Positions 37,687 to 46,758 of a stretch of DNA of 50,788 nucleotides are shown here, piece by piece. The stretch is taken from positions 1 through 50,788 of the forward strand of contig SPJM01000191.1 in NCBI GenBank assembly GCA_006844585.1, read 5' to 3'. Positions within the stretch are counted from its first letter, which is position 1. Every line of letters begins with the position of its first letter. A program made the position numbers and the translations under genes. The DNA comes from Methylococcaceae bacterium (GTDB taxonomy: Bacteria; Pseudomonadota; Gammaproteobacteria; Methylococcales; Methylomonadaceae). The notes below the pieces were generated by a model. The model did no database searches and was not told the origin of the DNA. It was given only the letters and a program-made list of their open reading frames with translations.

Positions 37687-38799
37687 ATGGAAACACAGGA
37701 AGACGTTTTAGAATTATTGGATAGCTTGCTGCAACATGCGGTGTACCGCGATGCTTCGGATATACACTTATCGGCCTATTGTTATCCGATTTACCGGATT
37801 CAGGGCGATTTGCAGGAAGCGCGGGAATTTTCGTTTTTATCGCCGGAAAGTCTAATCAATATGCGCGATAGCTTATTAGCGTATAAGGAAATGAGTGATC
37901 CCGGCGGATTGCAAGCCATTGATCTGGCCTATACCAGTTCCAAAAATCAGCGTTACCGGATTAATATTTATTCCGAGCGCGGTTCGGTGTGTTTTGCGAT
38001 ACGCTGGCTGAAAGGACAATTCAGCAGCTTTGATGAATTAAACCTGCCGGAGCAGATTGAGCAACTGGCGCATTTGAATACCGGTCTGGTATTGCTCACC
38101 GGGGCGACGGGCAGTGGTAAATCGACCACGCTGGCGGCTTTGTTGAATCATATCAACAGCGAGCGCAAATGCCATATCCTGACCATTGAAGACCCGATTG
38201 AATTTGTCCACCAAAATCAGCAAAGCATCGTTCATCAGCGCGAATTGCATAGCGATGTGGAAGGCTTTGCCGAAGCCGTGCGCGACGCCATGCGGGAAGA
38301 TCCGGATGTGATTCTGGTCGGCGAAATGCGCGATAAGGAAACCATACGCGCGGCGTTAACGGCGGCGGAAACCGGTCATCTGGTGTTTTCCACCTTGCAT
38401 ACCAATGATGCGGTGGGAGTGATAGACCGAATTATCGGCTTATTCAGCGCCGATGAGCAAGTCAGCATACGCCAGCAATTGGCGATTGTATTGCGGGCGG
38501 TGGTGACCCAAACCTTGGTGTTGAACAGCGAGGGCGATCAGCGATTGCCGGTGAATGAAATTTTGATGGTTAATCCGGCGGTGGCGCATTTGATTCGCGA
38601 GCATCGGCCTGAACAAATCCGCTCAACAATGGAAACCGGTAGAGCCTTGGGTAATCAGACTTTTGATTATGCGCTGGCGCTCAGGGTGCATCAGGGTGAG
38701 GTGGCGGAACAGCGAGCCTTGGGTCTGGCGCATTCCAAAAAAGCCTTTAGCGACGCCTTGATCACCTTAAACAAAAGCGTCTTGTTGAGGAAGCGATAG
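37687..38799 (+). CDS. PilT-like retraction ATPase
   Basis: 370 residues from the ATG at 37687 (the ORF is open 33 bases further, overlapping pilO). AAA+ secretion ATPase: Walker A GATGSGKST (139-147), Asp box IEDPIEF, Walker B PDVILVGEMRD (206-216), and the PilT signature IRAALTAAETGHLVFSTLHTN (219-240). No Cys4 zinc site, unlike the ATPase that follows. PilT retracts type IV pili in other systems. Having it between the PilO-like and PilB-like genes in a GspL-type operon is unusual, since T2SS operons lack it. 10 bases after pilO, 1 base before the next gene. Confidence 0.85.
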   Translation: METQEDVLELLDSLLQHAVYRDASDIHLSAYCYPIYRIQGDLQEAREFSFLSPESLINMRDSLLAYKEMSDPGGLQAIDLAYTSSKNQRYRINIYSERGSVCFAIRWLKGQFSSFDELNLPEQIEQLAHLNTGLVLLTGATGSGKSTTLAALLNHINSERKCHILTIEDPIEFVHQNQQSIVHQRELHSDVEGFAEAVRDAMREDPDVILVGEMRDKETIRAALTAAETGHLVFSTLHTNDAVGVIDRIIGLFSADEQVSIRQQLAIVLRAVVTQTLVLNSEGDQRLPVNEILMVNPAVAHLIREHRPEQIRSTMETGRALGNQTFDYALALRVHQGEVAEQRALGLAHSKKAFSDALITLNKSVLLRKR

Positions 38800-38800
38800 C

Positions 38801-40426
38801 ATGTCGGCGATACGCGATCATATTTTACTGGAGACGGCGGTGCAGCAAGCTCTGTTGAGCGCCGAGCAGCTGAATAAAATGCGTAAACGGGCGCAAACCG
38901 AACAAATCAATTTGCTGTTGCTGGCTTGTTTTGAATTACGCATTACGCCTTCGGTATTGTATCGTCATTATGCCGACTTAAAAGGTTATCGTTTTGTGGA
39001 GGGCGCTTTACAGCCGGATTTACAGGGATTGCGCAAGCTCGGTCTGGAACGCGCTTTGCAATACCATATCCTGCCGATTCTATGCGCTGATCAACAAAAC
39101 AGCCTGCTGATTTTGTGCGCCAACCCGGAAGAGCGCAGCGTGCGGCAGATGGCCGCGCGGATGAGCAATGAACCCTTACTGGCGCTGGCCGAGCCGGAAA
39201 ATATTCTGCAAACCTTACATAAATATGCGCCGGTGGTGCGGCCTTATGAGATGGAGGATTTGCAGGCGCCGCTATTCGATCCGGTTAAAACGGTCGCGGA
39301 TTTGATGAATCATGCTTATTTGGCGCGAGCCTCGGATTTGCATATTGAACCGGAAGCAGACGGGGTTGGGGTGCGCTTTCGGATTGACGGCCGCTTGCAG
39401 AGCGATGGACGCTTGTTTAATCATGATCAGGGGGCGGCGCTGGTCAGTCGGGTGAAGGTGATGGCGGAGCTGGATATTGCCGAAAACCGCATTCCCCAGG
39501 ACGGCGGCATGAGCCATCAAACGCCGGTTGATGTAGCCATTGATATGCGGGTGGCGACCTTGCCGACCCAGTATGGCGAAAGAGTGACAATTCGCTTATT
39601 GGGCGGCGATAAGCAGTTATTGGATTTGGCTAAAATCGGCATGTCGCCGGAGCATTTGGCGGCTTTTCGCAACACTATTGCCGAGCCGCACGGCATTGTG
39701 TTGATTACCGGGCCGACCGGCAGCGGCAAATCGACGACCTTGTACGCCGCCTTGAATGAAAGAGTCAGTCCCGAATTGAATATCCTGACCGCGGAAGACC
39801 CAGTGGAAATGCGTTTGCCGGGAGTCTCGCAATTGCAGGTTAACAGCAAGACCGGTTTTGCCGACGCCTTGCGCAGTTTTTTACGACATGACCCGGATGT
39901 GATTATGGTCGGTGAAATCCGCGACCGCGAAACCGCTGAAATCGCCATGAAAGCATCGCTCACCGGTCATTTGGTGTTTTCCACTCTGCATACCAATTCG
40001 GCTTTTGAAACCATTCCCCGTTTGGTTGACATTGGTATTGAACCTTATCTGGCGGCTTCCACCTTACGCTGCGTGATTGCGCAAAGATTGGTGCGCCGCT
40101 TGTGCGAACATTGCCGGCAGCCTTTGTCGTTGAGCAAGGCGCAGGCGGAACAATTGGCTTGCGCGGAAACCGAAGTCATGTATCAAGCAAGCGGTTGTGC
40201 GCGTTGTCAGGACAGAGGTTATCGCGGTCGCATCGCCTTGTTTGAAATTCTGTGGTTGGATGAGGAGATGGCGGAAGCGGTGGCTAACCGCAAGTCAATC
40301 GGTGAATTAAAGCAATCGGCGGGTCGCTTTACCAGTCTGGCCGAAGATGGGCGCGATAAATTATGGCAGGGCCTGACCTCATTAGCGGAGTTGCAGCGGC
40401 TGGGTTTATGGGGGCATTTAGAATGA
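38801..40426 (+). CDS. PilB/GspE/MshE-like assembly ATPase
   Basis: 541 residues. T2SSE-type N-terminal region (about 1-145), then the ATPase core: Walker A GPTGSGKST (304-312), Asp box TAEDPVEMRL, Walker B PDVIMVGEIRD (365-375), His box TGHLVFSTLHTN (388-399), and the zinc tetracysteine C435, C438, C466, C469. It powers filament extension. The N-terminal domain (AVQQALLSAEQLNKMRKRA...) keeps the helix pattern but not the Gly residues expected of a c-di-GMP-binding MshEN. Confidence 0.88.
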   Translation: MSAIRDHILLETAVQQALLSAEQLNKMRKRAQTEQINLLLLACFELRITPSVLYRHYADLKGYRFVEGALQPDLQGLRKLGLERALQYHILPILCADQQNSLLILCANPEERSVRQMAARMSNEPLLALAEPENILQTLHKYAPVVRPYEMEDLQAPLFDPVKTVADLMNHAYLARASDLHIEPEADGVGVRFRIDGRLQSDGRLFNHDQGAALVSRVKVMAELDIAENRIPQDGGMSHQTPVDVAIDMRVATLPTQYGERVTIRLLGGDKQLLDLAKIGMSPEHLAAFRNTIAEPHGIVLITGPTGSGKSTTLYAALNERVSPELNILTAEDPVEMRLPGVSQLQVNSKTGFADALRSFLRHDPDVIMVGEIRDRETAEIAMKASLTGHLVFSTLHTNSAFETIPRLVDIGIEPYLAASTLRCVIAQRLVRRLCEHCRQPLSLSKAQAEQLACAETEVMYQASGCARCQDRGYRGRIALFEILWLDEEMAEAVANRKSIGELKQSAGRFTSLAEDGRDKLWQGLTSLAELQRLGLWGHLE

Positions 40427-40459
40427 TTGATACGGTGATGGGCACAAGCTGTTATTGCT

Positions 40460-40680
40460 GTTTCCCAAGCTCCGGATTGGGAAACCTAAGCGGGGGACTC
40501 TTGCTTACCGAGTTTTACTGTTTCCCAAGCTCCAGCTTGGGAAACCTAAGTGGGAAGCTCTTGCTTCCCGAATTGCTTACAGGAAGCAGGAGCTTCCTTT
40601 TAAGTTTCCCAAACTGGAGTTTGGGAAACAGCATGAGCTGGAGTTTGGGAAACAGCATGGGCTGGAGTCCGAGAAACAAC
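40460..40680. repeat. TTTCCCAAGCT-type repeat array, copies 2 and more
   Basis: Three palindromes (GTTTCCCAAGC...TTGGGAAAC at 40460-40485, 40520-40545, 40604-40629) plus GGAAGC.../GCTTCC elements and two trailing half units, filling most of the 273-base gap between the PilB-like and PilC-like genes. 40518-40630 matches the module at 35146-35256. Confidence 0.75.
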
Positions 40681-40699
40681 ACGAACTGGAGCCTGCTCT

Positions 40700-41914
40700 A
40701 TGCTGTTTAATTATCAAGCCATCGATGCGCAAGGCGTAGAAAGCGGCGGACAAAAACAGGCCGATAATCAGGATATGCTGGTGCTGGCCTTACGCGAGCA
40801 GGGCTTATACCCGATCAGCATCAGCGTTGTCGCCGATCAGGAAGAGACTCTGGCTGATGATGATATACGCTTGCAATTGCAGCGTTTTCAACGCTTCGGC
40901 GTCGGCATGAAGATCTTTATTTTCCGTCAGTTGGCCTTGTTGCTGGAATCCGGCATTACCTTGAGCGAGGCGCTGGATCTGGTTGCCGGTATGCAGGTCG
41001 GGCGGGTGCGGCGTTTGTTGAAGAGTTTGAATGAGGATGTGCAGTCGGGTTTTTCTTTTTCGCAAGCCTTGGGCAAGCATGAAGCCTTGTTCGGTAAAAT
41101 GGCCGTGCAGATGGTGTTAAGCGCCGAAGCCAGCGGCGAATTAGCGGAGTCTCTAACACGCATAGCCGAGCATATGGAGCGCCGCGCTGAATTAAGCAGT
41201 CAGGTGATTAATACGCTGATCTATCCCTTAATAACCTTATTGATGGCAATCGCTGTGTTTTTCTTTTTGGTGACCGGGGTGGCGCCAAAGTTCGCTGAAT
41301 TTTTCGCCAAAACAGGCCGACAGCCGCCCAAGGAAATGCAGAATATGATTGCAGTGGCGGATTTTGTGCAGACGAATGGCTTGTTGATTGCCATTGTTTT
41401 GTTTTTGCTGTTTGTCTGGATCACGATGATTTATCGTAGCGAGCGCGGACGTTTGGCGATTGATACTTTGTTGTTGAAGATACCGCTGATAGGAGGCATT
41501 TTAGTCACCGGCGGCATGGCGCAATACAGTTGGAGCCTGGGTTCATTGTTGCGCAGCGGTTTGCCGATGGTGGAAACCTTGCATATCAGCGCTGACCTGA
41601 TCGCTAACAAAGCGTTGTCGAACAGCATCATGCAGGTTGCCGAGCAGGTGTTGCAAGGGCAGTCATTAAGACGCAGTATTCAGCAGCCGCATATTCCCCG
41701 GCTGGTGCAGCATATGACCCTGGTGGGCGAACGTTCCGGGGGGCTAGTGGACATTATGTTTAAGTCGGCAAGCTATTATGAAAATGAGTTGCAGCGCAAG
41801 GCCAAGGCTATCGGCTCTATGGTGGAGCCAGTTTCCATTTTGCTGATCGGCGGGTTGGTCGGGTTTATCTATTTTGGTTTTTTTAAGGCGGTATTTGCCG
41901 TCTCGGCGGTATAA
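40700..41914 (+). CDS. PilC/GspF-like platform protein
   Basis: 404 residues, standard for PilC/GspF. Two T2SSF domains (FFIFRQLALLLESGITLSEALDLV near 80-100 and YSWSLGSLLRSGLPMVETL near 275-290) and about three membrane helices (about 175-195, 223-242, 375-395). The inner-membrane core of the machine. Starts MLFNYQAIDAQGVESGG, the usual family start. Separated from the ATPase gene by the repeat array, then followed closely by the PilP-like gene. Confidence 0.9.
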   Translation: MLFNYQAIDAQGVESGGQKQADNQDMLVLALREQGLYPISISVVADQEETLADDDIRLQLQRFQRFGVGMKIFIFRQLALLLESGITLSEALDLVAGMQVGRVRRLLKSLNEDVQSGFSFSQALGKHEALFGKMAVQMVLSAEASGELAESLTRIAEHMERRAELSSQVINTLIYPLITLLMAIAVFFFLVTGVAPKFAEFFAKTGRQPPKEMQNMIAVADFVQTNGLLIAIVLFLLFVWITMIYRSERGRLAIDTLLLKIPLIGGILVTGGMAQYSWSLGSLLRSGLPMVETLHISADLIANKALSNSIMQVAEQVLQGQSLRRSIQQPHIPRLVQHMTLVGERSGGLVDIMFKSASYYENELQRKAKAIGSMVEPVSILLIGGLVGFIYFGFFKAVFAVSAV

Positions 41915-41918
41915 AACA

Positions 41919-42494
41919 ATGATGAAAACAGCGAGTTGGCTATTAATCAGCGGATTGTTCATGCATGGCGGCTTGGCGTTGGCGGCTGATCCCTGGGTGG
42001 AAAAGCAACGGCAGATTCAGAATACCTTATTTGACCGTTTCACTCAGTTGGATAAGCGGCTGAATCAGGCCGAAAAACAGTCCGGCAAGTCTCAGGCCGC
42101 TGCGGATATGCCGGTTTATCAGCCGGTGGAAATAATAGACCCGGCATTTGTTAACGGCGAGCGCGATCCTTTTATGATGCCGCTGGCCTTGAAGCAACAA
42201 ATGCAGAGATTGCAACAGCAGAGTTCAGTGGATCGTAGCCAATTATATGCATTTTCCCGCATTAATGCGCAGCAGATGCCGAAAATTCGCTTGAAAGGGG
42301 TGATGCACAAACCCGGCAAGCGTTCGCCTTTGGCGGTGATCGAAATGAATGATGAAACCTTTATGGTGAGAGAGTCGGATGAAGTCGGTTTTAATATCGC
42401 TGATCCATCTCAGGTGATTAAAATCAAGAAAATTGACCGACTCAGTTTGTTGGTTGAAGTCGGCACTCTGGGCGAATTGCTCATTATCAGGTAG
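41919..42494 (+). CDS. PilP/GspC-like periplasmic linker
   Basis: 191 residues from ATG at 41919 (a second ATG directly follows; the ORF start at 41874 overlaps pilC). Signal peptide or anchor MMKTASWLLISGLFMHGGLALA, Gln-rich helical linker, then a beta-rich homology region (LKGVMHKPGKRSPLAVIEMN... SQVIKIKKIDRLSLLVEV) as in PilP/GspC, which links the inner complex to the secretin. Placement directly before the secretin gene supports this. Confidence 0.7.
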   Translation: MMKTASWLLISGLFMHGGLALAADPWVEKQRQIQNTLFDRFTQLDKRLNQAEKQSGKSQAAADMPVYQPVEIIDPAFVNGERDPFMMPLALKQQMQRLQQQSSVDRSQLYAFSRINAQQMPKIRLKGVMHKPGKRSPLAVIEMNDETFMVRESDEVGFNIADPSQVIKIKKIDRLSLLVEVGTLGELLIIR

Positions 42495-42497
42495 AAG

Positions 42498-44225
42498 ATG
42501 AAAAAAACAGCGCTTATTGTGTTAATCGGCATTTATGCAGGGTTGGGGGTATCGCCTGGTTTGGCGCGGGGATTCAGAATTGCCGAGCTGGAGTTTAAAC
42601 AGGCGCGGGTGATTGATGTAATCCGAGTGTTGGCGGAAGATGCCGGGACGAATATCATCGCCACCCCGGAAGCGGGCGACAAAGAAGTGACCCTGTTTTT
42701 AAAGAATGTCAATTTGGAGCAGGCTTTAAAAGCGATCTGCCGGATCAGTGATTTATGGTATCGCCACAGCGACGGCGCATACCGCTTAATGACCAAAGAG
42801 CAATACGGTAAAGAGCTGGTGGTGGGTGAAGATGATGCGATTCGGGTGTTTCAATTGCATAATCCGAATGTGACGGCGGTGGCTTCAGCGATTGAAGATT
42901 TATTTGATAACCGGGTGGAAGTGTCATACGGCGAACAGATTGGACAAAACAATGGTAGTCGGTCTGGCGGCAATAACAACGGTAATCGAAATAACAATAA
43001 TCGCATTGGCGGTCGCGGCAATCGCAGTAACAACCGCAACAACAATAATCGTAGCGGCGGTGGCGGCGGTAGCGGTCGCAGTCGTTTGAGCGAACGCAAT
43101 GCCTTGCCCGATGAGCTGACGGTAGAGCAATTGGCGGCTTTGGCTCAGGGCGGAGGCCAGGTGACGCCCGATCAGTTGTCGGCGGTTTCCGGGATTAACA
43201 AAATGATTTATGTCACCGTCAATATCGAGCATAACTTATTGATAGTGAAAACCAGCGATAACCGGGTATTGAATTCAATCGCCGAACTGGTTAAACAATT
43301 GGACAGGCCGCAGACCCAAGTGATGCTGGAAATGAAAATTGTCGATATTAAAGTCGGCGAGGATTTTTCATCCTTGTTTGATTTTGAATTGACGAATACC
43401 GGCGCTACCGGCGACAGCATTAACCCGATTATTTTAGGCGGCGGCGCATTTACCGGCGGCGGCAGTTTGGTCTATGAATATATCAGTAAACATATTAAAG
43501 CCAACATTGAGTTTTTGGAACAAAATAACCGATTGAATGTGGTCTCCAACCCGATGGTGGTTGCTTCCAATCATCGTCCGGCCACTTTATTTGTCGGTGA
43601 AGAACGAGTGATGGTGAGGGGCTATTCCATTGATACTGTCGATACCTTGAATAATACCCGAACCATTACTACGCCGGAAACCGAGATCGAGGAAATCGGC
43701 ACCACCCTGGAAATTACCCCGCATATTAACCATGATGGCAGCGTGCATATTATTTTCCGGCAGGAGAATGCTACCTTGAATGAGTCTGGCGCATTTATTC
43801 CGGTGACTAATAGCATTGGCGGCGTGGTGAACCTGCCGGTGGACACTATCACGACTGCGCGCTTGGAAGGCGAAGTGTTCGCCAAGCATGGCTATACGGT
43901 GGCGGTCGGCGGTTTGATACGGGAAAGTTTTTCCCGCAGTCGTCGTAAAGCGCCCTATCTGGCCGATATTCCGGTGTTGGGAACCATGTTCCGTTCCACC
44001 ATTGATGAAGATAGTCAATCGGAAATGGTGTTGCTGATTACTCCGTATATATTGAATGAAGGCGATCAGAATGAATCCTATGACCCGGCCGGTCGATTTA
44101 ATAAATATGCGCCGGGCTTGGCTTTTCAATCTAAGAAACTGCCGGAAAAAGACAAGTCCGACCCAATGCCGCCGGTTTGCGGTGAATACTGCTCGCCAAA
44201 ATATTTAAAGGAGTCGGATCTGTGA
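42498..44225 (+). CDS. PilQ/MshL-like secretin
   Basis: 575 residues. Signal peptide, STN domain (about 27-100; VIDVIRVLAEDAGTNIIATP...LEQALKAICR), secretin N-domain (about 112-145), an Asn/Arg/Gly low-complexity linker (about 148-198; NGNRNNNNRIGGRGNRSNNR), a second N-domain with ITVNIEHNLLIVKTSD-like sequence, and the secretin core (about 330-545; VSNPMVVASNHRPATLFVGE; VPVLGTMFR-like DIPVLGTMFRST; SEMVLLITPYI). Forms the outer-membrane gate. Its stop overlaps the next GTG. Confidence 0.9.
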   Translation: MKKTALIVLIGIYAGLGVSPGLARGFRIAELEFKQARVIDVIRVLAEDAGTNIIATPEAGDKEVTLFLKNVNLEQALKAICRISDLWYRHSDGAYRLMTKEQYGKELVVGEDDAIRVFQLHNPNVTAVASAIEDLFDNRVEVSYGEQIGQNNGSRSGGNNNGNRNNNNRIGGRGNRSNNRNNNNRSGGGGGSGRSRLSERNALPDELTVEQLAALAQGGGQVTPDQLSAVSGINKMIYVTVNIEHNLLIVKTSDNRVLNSIAELVKQLDRPQTQVMLEMKIVDIKVGEDFSSLFDFELTNTGATGDSINPIILGGGAFTGGGSLVYEYISKHIKANIEFLEQNNRLNVVSNPMVVASNHRPATLFVGEERVMVRGYSIDTVDTLNNTRTITTPETEIEEIGTTLEITPHINHDGSVHIIFRQENATLNESGAFIPVTNSIGGVVNLPVDTITTARLEGEVFAKHGYTVAVGGLIRESFSRSRRKAPYLADIPVLGTMFRSTIDEDSQSEMVLLITPYILNEGDQNESYDPAGRFNKYAPGLAFQSKKLPEKDKSDPMPPVCGEYCSPKYLKESDL

Positions 44226-44641
44226 ACAGAATAATATTATCGGCTTTGATGTTGCTTAACGGCTGCGCTCATATCGGCCATGATTCTGACGCGGTGATAG
44301 CCGCAGAAAATTGTTACGCCTATCGCTACGGCGATAAAATCCGCAAAATCAATTTTCCCAAAGCTTTTGACTGGTGTCATCGTTCCGCCAATCTGGGTAA
44401 CGCCGACAGCCAGACCTTACTGGCTGAAATTTATTATTTGGGTTTGGGCGGCGAGGTGGATGCCGACTATGCGACAAGCTGGTTTGAAAAGGCGGCCAAA
44501 CAAGGCCATGCTCACGCTCAATATATGTTGTATCGTATTTACGGGAAAACAAATGATCCTGTATTACAGGAACGCGCCGGGTATTGGTTGAAGCAAGCAA
44601 GGTATAGCGGTTATGCGGCGGCGCTGGAATCCGGACAATGA
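44222..44641 (+). CDS. Sel1-repeat lipoprotein, possible secretin partner
   Basis: 139 residues, GTG start overlapping the secretin stop (GTGA). Lipobox LNGC around residues 13-16, then Sel1/TPR-like repeats (NADSQTLLAEIYYLGLGGEVDADYATSWFEKAAKQG; AHAQYMLYRIYGK). Small outer-membrane TPR lipoproteins (PilF/PilW-type) pilot secretins, so this could play that part. That role is inference from position. Confidence 0.7.
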   Translation: MNRIILSALMLLNGCAHIGHDSDAVIAAENCYAYRYGDKIRKINFPKAFDWCHRSANLGNADSQTLLAEIYYLGLGGEVDADYATSWFEKAAKQGHAHAQYMLYRIYGKTNDPVLQERAGYWLKQARYSGYAAALESGQ

Positions 44642-44670
44642 TGCGCAATCTATACCGACTATGGAAAAAA

Positions 44671-44692
44671 GTAGGTCGGGCTTCAGCCCGAC
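44671..44692. repeat. REP-like palindrome
   Basis: GTAGGTCGGGCTTCAGCCCG-AC, 30 bases after the last filament gene. Same family as 29261-29353. Confidence 0.7.
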
Positions 44693-44776
44693 AAACATGT
44701 TGAATGGGATGGATGCGCACTCAACAAGCGGGGGCGCATGAGTGTGAACAATGAAAACTGACAAGCATATTAACGC

Positions 44777-45331
44777 CTAATTGACGCCAAAAACATAATC
44801 CAGATTAAATTCAATTTCAGTAAAGGGTTCTATGCGAAACTTGCCGGTTGTTTCGAGGGTTTCAATCACCGAGTATTTGCCGTTAATGAGTTGGTAAGCG
44901 ATTAACACGCGGTCTTCAGGCCAGATCAGCCAGTAATAGGGAACGGCATATTTTTGCAGTAAAATAAAATTGTGGCAGGTATCTTTTTTTTCATGCCCAG
45001 GGGAGACTATTTCGCAAACCCAATCCGGTATGACGCTAACAACGCCGCTGGGACGCTCAGTAATCCGCTGTTTGCGCCAGCCGGCGATGTCGTGGGTTGG
45101 GCATTGATGCTCATTGTAGCGGACGCTGATTTCGGTGGCTATCCACCAGCCTTCCGGGCCGTTTTTGCGTCGGTAAAAACGTAATTCCCCGGCAATTTCA
45201 TTTTGCGCTTCGCCATGTTCGTAACGCGCCATCGGACGTTTAATGATTTCACCATTGATTAATTCCACACGCTCATTTGTGCGCCAACTGATTTCCAAGT
45301 CATCAATGGTTTTAAATTTTTGAATTTCCAT
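44777..45331 (-). CDS. Uma2-family (DUF820) restriction-endonuclease-fold protein
   Basis: 184 residues from the ATG at 45331 (the ORF is open to 45364; the shorter start matches the usual family beginning MEIQKFKTIDDLEISW). PD-(D/E)XK-like pattern: PDWVCEIVSPGHEKKDT then a Lys-rich helix and YAVPYYWLIWP, typical of Uma2. These are widespread, often in cyanobacteria and Methylococcales, with no defined target; they may be transposon relics or nucleases. Divergent from the histidine kinase. Confidence 0.75.
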   Translation of the reverse strand: MEIQKFKTIDDLEISWRTNERVELINGEIIKRPMARYEHGEAQNEIAGELRFYRRKNGPEGWWIATEISVRYNEHQCPTHDIAGWRKQRITERPSGVVSVIPDWVCEIVSPGHEKKDTCHNFILLQKYAVPYYWLIWPEDRVLIAYQLINGKYSVIETLETTGKFRIEPFTEIEFNLDYVFGVN

Positions 45332-45375
45332 CACTTTATTATAATAGAGTCTCAACCAATTCATCTTAGCTCACT

Positions 45376-46704
45376 ATGAAAAAAAGCTCCAGCTTGCGCG
45401 TTCAAATCAGTTACCGTATTTTTCTATATTCCGTTTTTATCTTGATGTTAGGCGGCGCAGTGGCAATCTGGCAAGCGCGTAACGCTGTTCAAGATGAGGT
45501 GGAATCCTCTATCAATCTGGCTCTGCAATTGGTTAAGCTGGGGTTTTCTACAGCGCCTAATATCAATATGAATGAAACCGGTTGGCTGTATCGTTTGAGC
45601 GGTTTGAATCAAACTCGACATTTGAATATTCAAATCAAGGACTCCAGCGGCCGCATGACCGACATCACCGAAAAGACGCCGGAAGGGGCATTGGTTGATA
45701 TGCCTCCGCAATGGTTTATTGATTTGGTCAGCGGCGTATACCCAAAAGCCGAGTATCCGATACAAACCGCTGATAAAAAACCGTTAACGCTGATCATTCA
45801 AGCCAATCCGCTGGATGAAATTATCGAAATCTGGCAGGAGACGGTTAATTTTTTTGTGACGATCTGCGCCCTGCTAGTGTTGACTTTTTTGGCCGTGCAT
45901 CTGGTGTTTAATAAAACCCTGAACACCATAGGCATCATTATTGAGAATCTGAAATTAATTGAAACCGGGGAGTATCGGCAAAAGCTGCCTGAATTCGACA
46001 CCCAGGAATATGATCATATTGCCCGCGCAATCAATCATATGACCGAGGTGTTGGAGCTGACCCGCAGGCAAAATCAAGCTTTAACCCAACACTCACTGCA
46101 AATTCAAGAGGAAGAACGGCAGCGGCTATCCCAGGAATTACATGATGAATTAGGTCAATCGTTAACCGCCGTAAAAGTCATGGCGGCGACCGCGAGGCAT
46201 CAGCAAGCGGATATTCCGCCGATCATGGCATCGATCACCGAAATCTGCGATCATTTGATGGCGGTGGTGCGCTCGATGATGCAGCAATTGCATCCGTTAA
46301 TCCTGACCGAACTGGGTTTAAAAGCCACCATTGCCGAACTGACTCGGCATTGGCGAGAGCGCAACCCGGCGTTGACGATAAATCTGCAATGCGACGATCA
46401 AGTTGATCATCTGGATCAACATATCACCATTCAGTTATTCCGGGTGATTCAGGAATGTTTAACCAATATTAATCGTCATGCCGATGCGACTGAGGTAAAT
46501 ATCGAGGTCGTAATAGCAGGCGATAGATTACAGATGCATATACAGGATAATGGTCAGGGCTGTGAGCTGGATGAATGTTCCACCGGTTTCGGTTTGTTGG
46601 GAATGCGGGAGCGCATCAAGTCTTTGGATGGCCGGTTTAAAGTTGTATCGAAGCCCGGCGAAGGAATGAGCATTCAGGCTAATATGCCTGTCGATAGTGT
46701 GTAG
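45376..46704 (+). CDS. NarL-type sensor histidine kinase (HisKA_3)
   Basis: 442 residues. Two membrane helices (about 12-33 and 157-179) flank a sensor region of about 125 residues, followed by HAMP (about 180-232), HisKA_3 with the phospho-His H256 (ERQRLSQELHDELGQSL) and a GHKL ATPase (NINRHADA...; DNGQGCELDE; GFGLLGMRERI). The partner is probably a NarL/FixJ regulator; none is adjacent, so the one at 30413 is only a guess. Confidence 0.88.
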   Translation: MKKSSSLRVQISYRIFLYSVFILMLGGAVAIWQARNAVQDEVESSINLALQLVKLGFSTAPNINMNETGWLYRLSGLNQTRHLNIQIKDSSGRMTDITEKTPEGALVDMPPQWFIDLVSGVYPKAEYPIQTADKKPLTLIIQANPLDEIIEIWQETVNFFVTICALLVLTFLAVHLVFNKTLNTIGIIIENLKLIETGEYRQKLPEFDTQEYDHIARAINHMTEVLELTRRQNQALTQHSLQIQEEERQRLSQELHDELGQSLTAVKVMAATARHQQADIPPIMASITEICDHLMAVVRSMMQQLHPLILTELGLKATIAELTRHWRERNPALTINLQCDDQVDHLDQHITIQLFRVIQECLTNINRHADATEVNIEVVIAGDRLQMHIQDNGQGCELDECSTGFGLLGMRERIKSLDGRFKVVSKPGEGMSIQANMPVDSV

Positions 46705-46713
46705 GGTGCGCTC

Positions 46714-46752
46714 AACCCCAACAACCCCAAAAAACCTCCTGTTGTTGGGGTT
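46714..46752. terminator. GTTGGGGTT-type inverted repeat, likely bidirectional terminator
   Basis: AACCCCAACAAC (46714-46725) and GTTGTTGGGGTT (46741-46752) are exact complements with a 15-base loop, between the convergent kinase and lipA genes. Related to 32756-32836. It ends in a T-rich stretch some way on (gctattttt). Confidence 0.55.
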
Positions 46753-46758
46753 CGAAGC

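Noticed and set aside
39517..39963. Minus-strand ORF (148 aa) opposite the PilB-like ATPase
   Set aside because: Covers the Walker A-B region of the real gene on the other strand.
35148..40680. Regular TTTCCCAAGCT repeats as a CRISPR array
   Set aside because: Irregular spacing, palindromic nested units and no spacers or cas genes.
43587..44129. Minus-strand ORF (180 aa) opposite the secretin
   Set aside because: Antisense to the conserved secretin core; His/Gly-rich shadow.
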